Assembly: GCA_012845835.1 (NCBI GenBank)
Contig: JABAKD010000025.1
Span: 28,329,504-28,393,503, forward strand
Origin: Undaria pinnatifida
Lineage: Eukaryota; Sar; Phaeophyceae; Laminariales; Alariaceae
Length of the DNA stretch: 64,000 bases
Reading direction: 5' to 3'
The notes under the pieces were generated by a model. The model was not told the origin of the DNA. It saw only the letters and a list, made by a program, of their open reading frames with translations, and made no database searches. This document shows positions 10,505 to 20,444 of the stretch, in pieces (within the stretch, counting starts at the first letter, position 1; each line of letters starts with the position of its first letter). A program made the position numbers and the translations under genes.

Positions 10505-10689
10505 CGTTCCATTAATGGTCCGTGCTGGGCATGCGGAAACATCTATACAACGCCCGCAGTCGACCCCTTGCCACCCTTCCTGACAATCGCACGAAGAGCA
10601 GCTGGTAGCCCCGCCGTCACTCGGCGCGATGTGCAGCGTTCCGTTGTTGGCACATATCGGGTTTTCGTACGCGAACGAGTTGGGGCAGG
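10505..10689 (-). CDS. Candidate internal exon encoding an EGF-like domain
   Basis: Best protein-coding signal in the window. On the minus strand, a pyrimidine-rich stretch ending GCGCAG is followed by 185 bp open in one frame and closed by a consensus donor, GGAACG|GTGAGT. The ~61-residue product has Cys-rich spacing: a first half with PICANNG, then SCSSCDCQEGWQGVDC GRC ending near SACPA. CDCQEGWQGVDC satisfies the EGF-like signature C-x-C-x(2)-[GP]-[FYW]-x(4,8)-C. EGF-like modules are normally extracellular or luminal and occur in many membrane or secreted proteins, so the parent protein cannot be named. The upstream sequence is a CCCCC-rich proline tract with no clear start. A possible following exon lies below 10,268 after CCAG, reading GMHVVLDGVPG, but this is weak. 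The acceptor and parent gene are inferred, not seen. Confidence 0.45.
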
Positions 10690-10775
10690 CTGCGCGGGGG
10701 GGCGGGGACGAGGGGGCGTTGGGCATAGGGGTTTTCGTGAGTGAACGAGTTGGTGCAGGCTGTGCGAAGGAAGGG
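10655..10775. repeat. ~67-bp tandem duplication overlapping the EGF-like exon start
   Basis: GGTTTTCGTACGCGAACGAG TTGGGGCAGGCTGCGCG (10,659) and GTTTTCGTGAGTGAACGAGTTGGTGCAGGCTGTGCG (10,729) are diverged tandem copies. The first includes the acceptor end of the EGF-like exon, so the exon boundary itself was duplicated. The sequence to 10,960 is G/C-run low complexity. Confidence 0.65.
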
Positions 10776-11339
10776 CGGGGGGGAAAAATAGGAAGGCGAG
10801 CTGAGGGAGAGGGGGAGGTGGGCGTTGGGCACGACATTTTCGGGGGTAGAGGAGTTGGGGCGAAGAGGGGGCAGGGGAGGTGAAGGGGGGGGGGGGGCAA
10901 GCAAGGTTTGGGGGGGGGAAGTGCGTGCTTGTTGAGCGAAGAGCGAGGATAGGCAGAGGAACACCACACTAATAAAGAGTGACGTTTGCTTTTTTCTTGC
11001 ACGTGCTTCACCTATAGAGTGTACATATATACATCATGCCCAATCTGTATTGCATGACTCTGTGTGTGTTGCCAGGTATACGCGGACCTACACGATAGCA
11101 GTTACGAGTGTCACCACCACATACAGCGCCCCAAACATAATTTGTTTGTTTTTACATTTGTTCAAGATGTTCCTTTTATTCCCGTCGTCATTTGAAGCAG
11201 GCGGTAGATCAAAGTGTATATACCACAGCGCTGGAGCGGTGTGGATAGAGCTCCGTCGTTTCCGAGTATACAGCACCTTTTGCTTGGGTCGCAAGGCGAG
11301 CTACGATAGGGGAGAGGGGACCAAAGCCACCGTAGGGGT

Positions 11340-11952
11340 CGCGGGGGGGGGGGGGGTATTCAGTTTGTGCACATGGCCGTAGTCGTATGGCCATAGACCC
11401 TCGCATCCCTACCATGCCGGGACGGAGCACGCCAGGTTTTCACCAACCAGGCAGACATTGCTTGCACCAAGCGCGAAGCGCCGTCAGGAGTTCGGCGAGT
11501 CGCATGAAGGGTGAACTGCATCCTTCCAAGAACCGCTCGTAAAACGGACTTCGGCACCTCTTGTGCCTATAGATGATAGTGCCAATGAGTTACTTTGTTT
11601 TCTGGTGTGGCCACTCCAGAGACAGCAATGGGTAATAATATATATATATATCTCCCTCGTGGGTGCCTTACCATATTCACACTACGTGATGCGATAATTC
11701 CCCCTGGGCGGAGTTAGGGTTCCCCACCCCGCACAATATGATCTAACTCGATCACCATCATGGTGACCGCCAAAAAAAAAAAACTAACGTTACACCCTAG
11801 TTGTCTAGCTCAAGCGCTTGTTGACTGGCATGTTTTACACCATCGTTGCCAACCAACAACGCCAACCCCAACATACACCGCCGTTGCCAACCAACAACGC
11901 CAACCCAAATACATACAATGTCTTACGGCGTCGGTGCCAACCGAGGACAACT
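11340..11952 (+). repeat. Rep-C copy 2
   Basis: Colinear with 640-1,210. It has an added (TA)n tract near 11,640 and an extra CCAACCAACAACGCCAACCC duplication near 11,880. It begins with a G-run at 11,345-11,356 and ends CGGTGCCAACCGAGGACAAC, four bases before a TIR-A terminus. Confidence 0.75.
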
Positions 11953-11955
11953 ATT

Positions 11956-12124
11956 GGCGCGTGCTACACGATAGGCTACAATACATTTTTTCTAATCCTA
12001 CCCCTCATTTTGGGAGCTCAAAGACCTCTCCCAATAAAAACAGATTTTGAGACAAATAAAACTGCTACTTCACCGGATGAAAAATCTTACGGCCTAGGTA
12101 CACCACGACAAACAAAAAAATGTC

Positions 12125-12155
<31 letters not shown>

Positions 12156-12249
12156 CCCCGACGATTTTCGGTCAAGGAGCCCCTTTAATGAATTCAAAAA
12201 GAACAAAGTAGCCAAAAAAAGGTATACCTCCATCGTAACACACGCGTCT
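11956..12249 (+). mobile_element. TIR-A element with ~32-nt poly(T) expansion
   Basis: Starts GGCGCGTGCTACACGATAGG and ends ACCTCCATCGTAACACACGC GTC. The usual T-run before the GACGATTTT motif has expanded to over thirty T (12,124-12,155). Abuts Rep-C copy 2. Confidence 0.8.
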
Positions 12250-12502
12250 ATTTTTTTATAGTATATATATGTATATATCAAGGGGGCTACCGATAGAGGT
12301 GTGATAGAGATGCGACTTGTCAGTAGTAGAACCATCATGTCCTTACTTGATAACACTCGAAAGTCATCTGGTATACATTGCACGTTGCTAGTCCTACAGG
12401 CTGTTTTCAGTCTGGTAGTTGTCGTTTATCGATGGGCAGTACGTAGCGTACACCTCAGCTAAGAGCTGATACACGCCACATGCCATCTCACATATAAGAG
12501 GG

Positions 12503-12773
12503 TTTAATAAGGTGTTCAGCAATTTTTTGGTCTGAAATGTTTCCTGAATGACGGGGCTCCTTAACCCAAAATCGTCGGAAAAAAAATTAATAATGGGCCA
12601 TTTTTTTCCTTCACGTTTCTCCATGTGTACCTAGGCCATGGGATTTTTCGTCCGCGGTACCTAGCAGCTTTAGTTTTCTCCACATCTGTTTTTACGGGAG
12701 GTCTTTGAAGCTCCCAAATTCGAGGAACCCCTCAGAAAAAAAAGGGGTGCACCTCTATCGTAGCACGAGTCTA
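12503..12773 (-). mobile_element. TIR-A element, near complete
   Basis: In reverse: TTCCTGAATGACGGGGCTCC, TTAACCCAAAATCGTCGG, GTACCTAGGCCATGGGATTT and ACCTCTATCGTAGCACGAGTC. The left terminal repeat has decayed to GGTGTTCAGCA. Confidence 0.8.
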
Positions 12774-12860
12774 ACGTAGGGGGTCCCTTTTGGGCCATTT
12801 GGGGTCCCTTTTTGGCCGTTTGGGGTCCCTTTTGTTTGCAGCAGCTCGGGGTCACTCGCT
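12774..12860. repeat. GGGGTCCCTTTTGG triplication plus SINE-D end
   Basis: GGGGTCCCTTTTGGGCCATTT, GGGGTCCCTTTTTGGCCGTTT and GGGGTCCCTTTTG occur in tandem, followed by CTCGGGGTCACTCGCTCGGGT, the SINE-D terminus in reverse. Confidence 0.65.
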
Positions 12861-12909
12861 CGGGTGACGCCCCCTTTTTTCCCTACTGCGCGATCCAAAG
12901 CTTTACTGA

Positions 12910-13207
12910 CGCGTGCTACGATAGAGGTGATCAGCACTTTTCTTCTGAAAGGGTTTCTGAATGACGGGCCTCCTTAGGCCAACATCGTCGGAAATAGGCT
13001 ACATTTTTTTTGCCTGATTCTCGTTGCGTACCTAGGCCATGGGATCTGTTCATCCGGTACAGCGCAGTCTCGATTTTATCCAATAAATCGTTTTTTTGGG
13101 AGAGGGCTGTCTTAAGGCATGTCTTAAGTTCCCAGATTGAGGGGTAGTATTGGAAAAAAAAGTGGTGCACCTCTATCGTAGTAGTGCACCCCTATCGTAG
13201 CACGCGT
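12910..13207 (-). mobile_element. TIR-A element, complete, with duplicated terminus
   Basis: Starts GACGCGTGCTACGATAGAGG. Interior TGACGGGCCTCCTTAGGCC, CCTAGGCCATGGGATC and GGGAGAGGGCTGTCTTAAGG. Ends CACCTCTATCGTAGTAGTGC ACCCCTATCGTAGCACGCGTC, so the terminal motif is present twice. Flanking TTTACTGA/TCTACTGC may be a degraded target duplication. Confidence 0.85.
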
Positions 13208-13345
13208 CTCTACTGCTTCTTATTTTCGTTTTCGCGACATGAACCCGCAACGGAACGGCTAGCTACGCCGCTCCAAGCACATCTCCCAAGAGTTTTCGTC
13301 AGTAAGATACAGAGTCCCACTCAGATCCCGGGGAGGTGAAAAACG
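13208..13345 (-). mobile_element. SINE-D fragment
   Basis: In reverse: GACATGAACCCGCAACGGAA CGGCTAGCTACGCCGC (the tRNA-like centre) and AGTAAGATACAGAGTCCCACTC (the start). The region 13,346-13,676 has no other recognisable feature. Confidence 0.55.
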
Positions 13346-13676
13346 GGGCGACTCCATTGGTTTTCGTCGTGCGACGTAAGGCGGGATAAGATACGGGATG
13401 CCCCTCTAGGGGTAACAGCTTTCTACCGGACGAGGCTTCCACATCTCACACCCTACCCGATGAATACCGCTGGAACACCCCTGGCCACAGGTGTACCTTC
13501 CCCCTGGTACACACGCCTTTGGCTGTTATATTTTTATTGCGCCCAAGGTCCAGCACTCCCAGTTATAGCCTACGACGACGGCACCAAAATAGCGGTTCGC
13601 TGTCTCGTAAGAAAAATCTCGAGAAATTAATCGTTAGGCCAACTTGGGTGAGGGTCGATGGCCCCCGTCCCACTAC

Positions 13677-14170
13677 TCGTCGAACTTCCATCTCGAATTT
13701 TGCTAACTCGCTTTATCTCGCGACGAGTTCAGCGACCGACCAAGACCTGGAAAAAAAATCCCAGACTCTCCGAGCGTTCGAACAAGCGCAGGCACATTGC
13801 TCGTCGAACTTCCATTTCGAATTTTGTCAACTCGCTCTCTCTCGCGGCGCGTTCAGCGACCATCCACCAAGGAAGACCTGGAAACAAAACACCGGGTTCG
13901 AACGTTCGAACAAGCTCGAGTAAACTGCTCATCGAACTTCCAGCTCCGTATTTTGCCGACTCGCTCTCTCTCGCGGCGAGTTCAGCAATCGACGGAGACC
14001 TGGAAACAAATATCAGGTTCGAACGTTCGAACAAACCCACGTGCACTGCTCGTCGTACTTCCATGTCGCCATTTTGCCAACTCGCTTTCTCCCGCGACGC
14101 GTTCAGCGACCAAAAAAGACATCGAAAACGAAAACACCGGGTTCGGACGTTCGACCAAGCACAAATTTCA
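13677..14170. repeat. Minisatellite MS-G, four ~123-bp units
   Basis: Units begin TCGTCGAACTTCCATYTCGA near 13,677, 13,799, 13,928 and 14,047, and end near a GTTCGAACGTTCGAAC palindrome. Each contains AACTCGCTCTCTCTCGCGGC and GTTCAGCGACC. Several frames on both strands stay open through the array, probably because few TA-containing triplets exist. I do not treat them as genes. Confidence 0.85.
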
Positions 14171-14234
14171 AATTTCAACCCCCTGTCCCTCGGGCAACAG
14201 AGGGGCGGCCGCACTAGCTCAACCCCTACACCCC

Positions 14235-14420
14235 TGCAAAACCTGATCCAATAATGATCCCAATGAATGCTGTGTCCTCAACAAAAATGGGTGTGGCCCT
14301 TTTGTAAGTTCAAGAATGATCCAAAACTAATTCAACGTAACTTGTCGTCGCCGTAAAATGTGATTGCAATTCTCAACAAGTTGCAGCCCTTTTGGGATTC
14401 TGCAAAAATTATTCCAACAC
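14235..14420. repeat. MS-E units (~62 bp type), start of dispersed array
   Basis: Diverged units of AAAAATGGGTGTGGCCCTTT, TGTAAGTTCAAGAATGATCC, ACTAATTCAACGTAACTTGT, CGTCGCCG. They match the unit at 15,560 onward, with other arrays lying between them. Confidence 0.65.
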
Positions 14421-14475
14421 TAGACTCAGGCAGATTTTCCGCCCAAACGTGGGCTAATCTCCAAAGGGACCAAGC

Positions 14476-14795
14476 CAGCAACTGTGATGGTCGTCGTCTA
14501 TGAAACCAGAGACCACATGATATCTTACGCGTATCGAAAGGCGCCAACAGTCAACTGTGATATAACTGGACGCCGTCTGCGACAGCCAAAAGATAATATA
14601 ATATCTCACACTTTTCTAAATGGGCCAACCGTAAACTGTGATATGGCCGTAGTCTACAAAACCAGATCATATCATATTTTACCCGTATCTAAACGTGCCA
14701 ACAATCAACTGCTGTGATGTGGCCGTAGTCTACAACACCAGATCACCTCATATCTTATCCGTATTGCAATGTACCAACAGCCACTTCAACCTATA
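14476..14795. repeat. Minisatellite MS-H, four ~77-bp units
   Basis: Unit: CAACTGTGATRTGGCCGTAG, TCTACAAAACCAGATCATAT, CATATCTTACCCGTATCTAA, AYGTGCCAACAAT. Copies begin near 14,476, 14,551, 14,628 and 14,705. Confidence 0.8.
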
Positions 14796-14814
14796 CATTA
14801 GAGTTCCCCCAGCA

Positions 14815-14978
14815 ACGGTAAGCCAGAGCCCTGCGACCGCCTTGTTGGGGGGAAGCCGCCACATTCTTTTCAGGTTACGAATGCCATTCCTCAGTAGCCT
14901 CAAGCGACTTTCGACCGCCTTGTATGGGAGTACCGTCATGCTCAGACCGCCTTATCCGGGGACCCCTCCTGTACCGTA
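14815..14978 (-). mobile_element. Pogo/Fot1-style terminus, copy 1
   Basis: Reverse complement reads GGTACAGGAGGGGTCCCCGG, ATAAGGCGGTCTGAGCATGA, CGGTACTCCCATACAAGGCG and GTCGAAAGTCGCTTGAGGC, ending AACAAGGCGGTCGCAGGGC. It is alignable over about 160 bp with 51,414-51,680. Repeated ATAAGGCGG motifs behind an AGGGGTCCC end resemble terminal repeats of pogo/Fot1 Tc1-mariner elements. That class assignment is inference, since no transposase is visible. Confidence 0.5.
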
Positions 14979-15121
14979 ATTTTGACCCCTCGGTTAAATT
15001 TCCAAACCGATTTCATCAAACGGAGAAGGTGCAAGCAGCGCCGAGAGCGAAACGTCCATCTTTGTGGAAAATATGAATCACCCCACGGCAAAGATGTCAG
15101 GCGAGACGGCACTTTGACTAG

Positions 15122-15272
15122 GCGGACGGCAATTTTCCAATAATTTCCCTTTGGTTGACGCCAAAGTACTAGGTTTTAGTGAGGAACGATCGGTTTTGCA
15201 GCCACTTTTTGACCCCTTGGCCGACGGCGGTTTTTCCAATAATCTACCTTGACTGACGCCAAACTACTAAGC
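15122..15272. repeat. ~112-bp tandem duplication
   Basis: GGCGGACGGCAATTTTCCAA, TAATTTCCCTTTGGTTGACG, CCAAAGTACTAGG is repeated as GGCCGACGGCGGTTTTTCCAA, TAATCTACCTTGACTGACG, CCAAACTACTAAGCC. Confidence 0.7.
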
Positions 15273-15419
15273 CTTTTTTCTCCAAATCGGTTTTTGAGAG
15301 CTTGTCTAAGCTCGCGAATTGAGGGGTAGTATTAGAAAAAAAGTGGTGCACCTCTATCGTTGTGCCTCTATCGTAGTGCACCTCTATCGTAGTGCACCCC
15401 TGTCGTAGCACGTGTCAAG
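15262..15419 (-). mobile_element. TIR-A right half with terminus amplified fourfold
   Basis: Begins at CTCCAAATCGGTTTTTGAGA and ends with four successive CTCTATCGT-type motifs before CACGTGTC. The left half of the element is absent. Confidence 0.8.
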
Positions 15420-15559
15420 TCATCAATACACAAAAACAAAAACGGCATGCCAATTAAGCCCTCGACGACGGTGAGCTTTGTTTCGCGTCTCGCCTGGTAC
15501 CAGAATACCTGGTACGGTATAATAACCTTTTACAGAACAGCCAAAAAGATCCCACACTA

Positions 15560-15995
15560 CGTAGTCCCAAGTACACCCCGTCGTCGCCAAAAACGTGGGT
15601 GCGGCTCTTGCAGAACTGCAAAATGATCCCACGCTACCCCACGTAGTTTGTCGCCGCCAAAAATGTGGGTGCAGCCCTTGAAGAACTGCAAAAATGATCC
15701 CACGCTAACCCCACGTAGTTTGTCGCCGCCAAAAATGTGGGTGCAGCCCTTGAAGAACTGCAAAAATGATCCCACGCTAACCCCAAGTAGTTTGTTGCCG
15801 CCAAAAATGTGGGTGCAGCCCTTGTAGAACTGCAAAATGATATTACACTAACCGTAAGTAGTTTTCGCCACCAAAAATGTGGGTGCGGCCCTTTCAGTAC
15901 TGAAAAAATGATTCCACGCTAATCCCGAGTAGTTTGCCATCGCCAGAAAAATGGGGGTGGCCCTTTTTAGTACAGCAAAGAAAATGATTCCACAC
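15560..15995. repeat. Minisatellite MS-E, ~62-bp unit, first block
   Basis: About seven units of CCAAAAATGTGGGTGCAGCC, CTTGAAGAACTGCAAAAATG, ATCCCACGCTAACCCCAAGT, AGTTTGTCGCCG. The central three are nearly identical. Minus-strand frames read periodic LQFFKGCTHIFGGDKL, a translation of the repeat. Confidence 0.9.
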
Positions 15996-16383
15996 TACAA
16001 GCTGGACCAGCCTTACACTCATTTTCACTTAATAGGCGTTTTCTCAATCGTTTAGAGTATTTCGACGCCAGATTTTGGAGCTGTGCGTCCGGGTCTGTAC
16101 CGCGTTTGTTGGCGTTGGAATTATTTCAATCCGAGTTTTTTTCGTCGAGAAATTACACATCAACTAAATCCCGTCACTCCCGATGATATATCGCTACTAA
16201 AGACTATACGAAAGCCCGAAAAGGTTGTACTGCGGGCATGCCTCTGAAACTCGGTGTGAGTGTTCCTTGAGGCATGGGAAAACGATCGATACCCGCCTCA
16301 TCGCTTAATTCCTTCTCTGCCAAGAGATATGGCGCGCAGCAGATCCCAACACAATTTTCAAGATACTACGATGCGAGATACAA

Positions 16384-16673
16384 AATCGGTTTTCGCACCG
16401 CATTTTTACGACTTTTGAACTGAAATTTTGACACGTGAATCGGAACGCATTTGTACAGGCCTCCAAGCCGGCTACATACAGGAGGGGGAAAAACATTTTT
16501 TGACGTATCTTTCGGTCGATTTCCATCTTGGCGTTTCACTCAAACGGTAATAATTTTAGCTTGCCAACTTTTTTTTTCTGGAGCCGGCTTGACGGCCTGG
16601 ACAAATGCGCGCTCTGAATCACGTGTCAAAATTTCAGGTCAAAATTCGTAAAACTGCGCTGCGAAAAACGATT
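16384..16673. repeat. Large inverted repeat, ~90-bp arms
   Basis: Arm 16,384-16,473 (from AATCGGTTTTCGCACCGC to CAGGCCTCCAAGCCGGCT) is the reverse complement of 16,582-16,673 with about 85% identity by eye. Both contain TGAAATTTTGACACGTGA or its complement. The ~108-bp spacer holds an A/T-rich part and GATTTCCATCTTGGCGTTTC. The transcript would form a long hairpin. It sits between two MS-E blocks, consistent with insertion of a foldback element into the array. Confidence 0.8.
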
Positions 16674-16699
16674 AATCTGTCACGACAGCCTCTAGGCCA

Positions 16700-17270
16700 G
16701 ACCAGCTCGTAGTCTCAAGTAGTTTGTCGCCGCCAAAAACGAGGGTGCAGTCCATGTAGAACTACAAAATCATCTCACATTAATCTCAAGTAGTGTTTCG
16801 CCACCAAAAAACGTGGGTGCAGCCCTTTTAGTACTACAAAAATGGTTCCACACTAATCCCAAGTAGTTTGTGATCGCCAAAACCGTGGGTGCAGCCCTCG
16901 CAGTACTGCAAACATGAACGCACACTAATCCTAAGTATTTTTTCGTCGCCAAAAACGTGGGTGCAGCCCTTGTAGAACTGCAAGAATGATCCCCCACTAT
17001 TAATAGTCCCAAGTAGTTTGTTATCGCCAAAAATTTGGGTGCAGCCCTGTTGAAACTGCAAAAACAATTCCACACTACCTGGTACTCCTTAGAACATTGA
17101 TCAGATGTCGCCAAAAAACGTGGGTCCAGCCCTTGCAGAATTGCTAAACCGATGCCACACTAATCCCAAGTAGTTTGTCGTTGCCTACATGGGCCAAGCC
17201 CTTTCAGTGCTGCAAAAATGACCCTACACTAATCAAACCAAGTACTCTGTCGCCGCCAGAAACGTGGATC
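16700..17270. repeat. Minisatellite MS-E, ~62-bp unit, second block
   Basis: Eight or nine diverged units carrying CCCAAGTAGTTTGTCGCCGC, CAAAAACGTGGGTGCAGCCC, TTGTAGAACTGCAAAAATGA. Same orientation and unit as 15,560-15,995, separated by the foldback sequence. Confidence 0.85.
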
Positions 17271-17449
17271 AAACAAGCCCTTTTGGAACTACATAAAAAC
17301 TAAAAACTAGTCCCGAAGTATACCCCAGTATATTGAATCGTATTACGAGTATACGCGTGTGTGCTTTTGTCTCTTGCGTTAACTTCTTCTCTGTCCCCAG
17401 CGACGCCATTAATAGCAAAAAAGCCCCGTGCTCCTCACTCGCCCTTCGT

Positions 17450-18135
17450 CCCAAAGGAACGCGGAAACTCTACATCTCTCCACAATGTGTTGAATCCGGA
17501 CTTCAGTTCAGAGCTACAGTAGTAGTGTGATACGTTTCCGATAGGCACTCATGGTGCACTTTGTCTTGACATTGAGCCCTTCTTTCTATGCAAGGCGTCG
17601 AATACGCACGTAAGCGAATGTCGGGATTAGGAAGTGCTAATGGTTTATCAAATTGTCATGTAAAATATTCATTGTAGGCTTCCGGCAAATGTAAATTTGT
17701 ATCTGCTTGTGAGCTGTTGTTGTCTTTGCAATTGTAATGAAACTTACCGGTATCTGTGCACAACGCTTTGAATACGCACATCAGTTATCGGCATTATTAG
17801 TCCATTAGCTAATTAGCAATCTAGGCTAACTCTACATCTCCTATGTGTTTGAATACGGACTTCAGTTCAGAACTAGCCTGCGGTAGATATTACCGGTGCC
17901 TTTCGTTTCACATATACCCCTTATTTCTATTAATGAAATATGGAACGCGTCGAATACGCACACCTCGAGCGGCTCGGGATTAGGAAGTTTTCATGGTCAA
18001 AATGCCGCATTATACCTGGATATATCACACAGAACGTTCCCGGTATATTATACTGATGTTCTTGCCTTTTTGCCATCGTACTGAAACCTATCGTTCAATA
18101 CAACGCATCGAATACCCGTGGGCGTATTTTTATTA
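17450..18135. repeat. Degenerate tandem array MS-Q, first block
   Basis: Recurring landmarks: CTCTACATCTCNNCAATGTG, TTGAATNCGGACTTCAGTTC, GGCGTCGAATACGCAC, TCGGGATTAGGAAGT. Unit length is irregular, roughly 80-180 bp. No coding frame. The array resumes after the SINE at 18,520. Confidence 0.6.
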
Positions 18136-18177
18136 TTAGTCTATCTCAGTAGACTGCAGCCAGTCATCCATAATGTA

Positions 18178-18483
18178 GCCGGTCGCCCCGGTGGCGTATC
18201 AGGTTATCCTCGAGCCTGGTATAGGTCAGTTTCGTGAGTTCGAGCCCCGCCGAGTGCATACTCGTATAAATTCGTTGGGACTTTTTCTTGTGCACAAATT
18301 GACATGCGGAAAGCGCGAGAGCGTGAGTTAGCAACACTCGATGAAAAGTCGACGAGCAGTGGGATTGTTAAACCCTGTGCGCGATAAAAACTGAAGGCAA
18401 GGACCGGGGGGGAGAAGGGACGACACCTGTGACCACGGCTTGTCCAGACGCTGGAAAGTAAAGTGTGAGAAAAAAAAAAAAAA
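18178..18483 (+). mobile_element. SINE-1, full length
   Basis: A tRNA-derived head with an A-box-like TGGCGTATCAGG (18,192-18,203) and a B-box-like AGTTCGAGCC (18,237-18,246) fits the RNA polymerase III internal promoter. The body has CTTGTGCACAAATTGAC, GCGCGAGAGCGTGAGTTAGC, TCGACGAGCAGTGGGATTG, GTGACCACGGCTTGTCCAGA and CTGGAAAGTAAAGTGTGAG, ending in about 15 A. About 306 bp. The A-tail implies LINE-dependent copying, but no LINE is in the window. It interrupts the MS-Q array. Confidence 0.85.
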
Positions 18484-18519
18484 GTCTATATTGATGCCCA
18501 CGTTTTTTGTCTTCCAAGA

Positions 18520-18895
18520 GAGTTAACTCTGTACATTTAGACGTGAGTCGGGAAAACTCTACAGATCAACGAGTTGAATACCGGACATTGAATCGGGGAT
18601 TGTTCAATACGTTTCCGATGGATGCTGCTGGGGCTGGCTTTAGCTGTCTTCACATTCAACCCTGCTCTCAATTACAACGAATCGAGAAGCACAGGGGGCA
18701 ACACTTATCGGGAATCGTCTTACGTGGTATTAGTAATATGCAAATGCGTTAACGCGTTGGATACGATGGGCAATACTTCTCCGGATTAGTCAGAAATGCG
18801 TTTCCCTTCGTGGGATACTGTTGCTGTTGTATTTTGTCACCAAATTTAACCCTCTTCGCTGCTATATACAAGGCGTTGAATACGGAACCAGTTCG
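18520..18895. repeat. Degenerate tandem array MS-Q, second block
   Basis: GAGTTGAATACCGGACATTG, ACAACGAATCGAGAAGC, GCGTTGGATACGATGGGC and AAGGCGTTGAATACGGAACC continue the pattern of the block before the SINE. Confidence 0.55.
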
Positions 18896-19050
18896 GGCAC
18901 ACGATTCATATCTACACTGTAGTTCGAAGGGGAGTCGCCGACCGATATTCTCAATGAGGACACACACCTCCCGCAGTATGCGCGAGAGTATCACACACAG
19001 CTTGCAAAGATGAGTTTCGACAGAATGTTCGATCTCACAGCGCTGGAGTG
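18895..19050 (-). repeat. Rep-R dispersed repeat
   Basis: In reverse: CTGTGAGATCGAACATTCTG, TCGAAACTCATCTTTGCAAG, CTGTGTGTGATACTC, then GTGTGTCCTCATTGAGAATAT and CGGCGACTCCCCTTCG. Other copies are at 21,285-21,430, 52,240-52,340 and 55,255-55,345. Followed by a TTTTCATTTTTATTT tract to ~19,100. Confidence 0.75.
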
Positions 19051-19439
19051 TATTTCATTTTCATTTTCATTTTTATTCTTAGTATTTTTATTTTTATTTC
19101 TAGTATTACGTTTTGAATCCATGTGACGGAAACCCAACTCTTGACAGTATTGTATCATAGTCTAAATCCAAGTGTTTTGTCCCCATGTCGGGAAAGGTCA
19201 AAACCATCGTTTCGCAGCGCAGTATGTTTCCTTGTGGAGTATGTATCTACAGTAGGCCACGCTATGAGCTTGTTCATCGACCTGTGCTAATGTTTATCAG
19301 AATATCTTCAGGGTAAGGTACACAGAGCACAATTCGACAATTCGACGCGAGTCGACGAGGGAAGAAAATGCCGAATTCTTCTCGCGTTAAGAACGAAGGC
19401 TCGCACCGTAGTTTTTGGGAGGGGGGAGGAGAACCCCCT

Positions 19440-19759
19440 TTTTCTTTCTTTCTTTTTTGTCACACATATCCACTTTCTAGCTTCTGGACAGGCCGTGCGT
19501 GGTCACAAGTGTCGTCCCTTCTCCCCCCTGGTTCTTGCCTTCAATTGTTATCGCACGTAGAGTTCAGCATTCCCTCTGCCCGTCGATTTCTCACCGAATG
19601 TCGCTAACTCACGCTCTCGCGCTTTCCGCAAGTCAATTTGTGCACAAGAAAAAGTCCCCACGAATTTATACGAGTATGCATTCGGGGGGATTCGAACTCA
19701 CGAAACTGACCTATACTCCAGGCTCGACGATAACCTGATACGCCACCGGAGCGACCGGC
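19440..19759 (-). mobile_element. SINE-1, full length
   Basis: Reverse-complement copy: T-rich tail at 19,440, TGGACAGGCCGTGCGTGGTC, ACTCACGCTCTCGCGCTTTC, GATTCGAACTCACGAAACTG (B box) and CTGATACGCCACCGGAGCGA (A box). Confidence 0.85.
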
Positions 19760-19930
19760 TGCTATGTGACCCCGGATCTGAGCTACTACTGGGAGGGAGG
19801 GCGAGAGTAGTGCGAAGATAATAAACGGGATAAACAAAACAAAAAAGTAAACTGATAATAGAGTAATTTTAGTATACTAATAGTACAGCGCTCCTCCTGT
19901 GAGGAGCCTCAGCAAAAAAAGGGCGCGCCT

Positions 19931-20191
19931 GACTGATTCTACGATATATACGAAGCCCCTTCGCAAAACCAGCCATGTTCTCTTTAACGAACGTTTCATG
20001 GCCGGTCGACACGGGCAAGGATGCTAAATAACAAAATACACCTTAATATATCGCTTGTTTGCGAAGGACTATTAAACGAAGACGGCTGGGGTGACGAGGG
20101 GCACCGTTTTTCAGGAGATACGGCCGGGAGCTGGTTTCAACACCGGCGATTTCGTTCAGAAAAGGTTGGGGGCTACCGTGTAGAACGACTC
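19931..20191 (+). mobile_element. TIR-J element, copy 1
   Basis: Starts GACTGATTCTACGATATATA and ends GGGCTACCGTGTAGAACGACTC. Internal CGTTTCATGGCCGGTCGACA CGGGCAAGGATGCT, GGAGATACGGCCGGGAGCTGG and CGGCGATTTCGTTCAGAAA are conserved across four copies. No open frame. Its left flank (GTGAGGAGCCTCAGCAAAAAA) is Rep-K-like. Confidence 0.7.
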
Positions 20192-20444
20192 GCCGCGCCT
20201 TCGCTCTACCGTAGCATGTGTCTTGGAGGAAAGCAAAGGTGCTATCAACCCGATGAGTAATCCCATGGCCACACTCGTAGAAGTAAACGACGAAAAATAC
20301 ACCTGGTGGCAAAACAAAAAAATAATATGAAATTCAGACGATCCAGGCCTTCCAACAACATAAGTTAGTCTGAGAGTCAGATTGACAGAGCTGTGCGAGT
20401 GGGCTCGAATTTCGTCACAAAATACTTACTGTAGAGTCGGACTA

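Noticed and set aside
13729-14214. 161-codon minus-strand frame in MS-G
   Set aside because: Three other frames over the same array are also open. The period of ~123 bp and low TA content explain it.
15557-15835. Repeat protein LQFFKGCTHIFGGDKL on the minus strand
   Set aside because: Translation of the 62-bp MS-E unit. The frame is lost as soon as unit length shifts.
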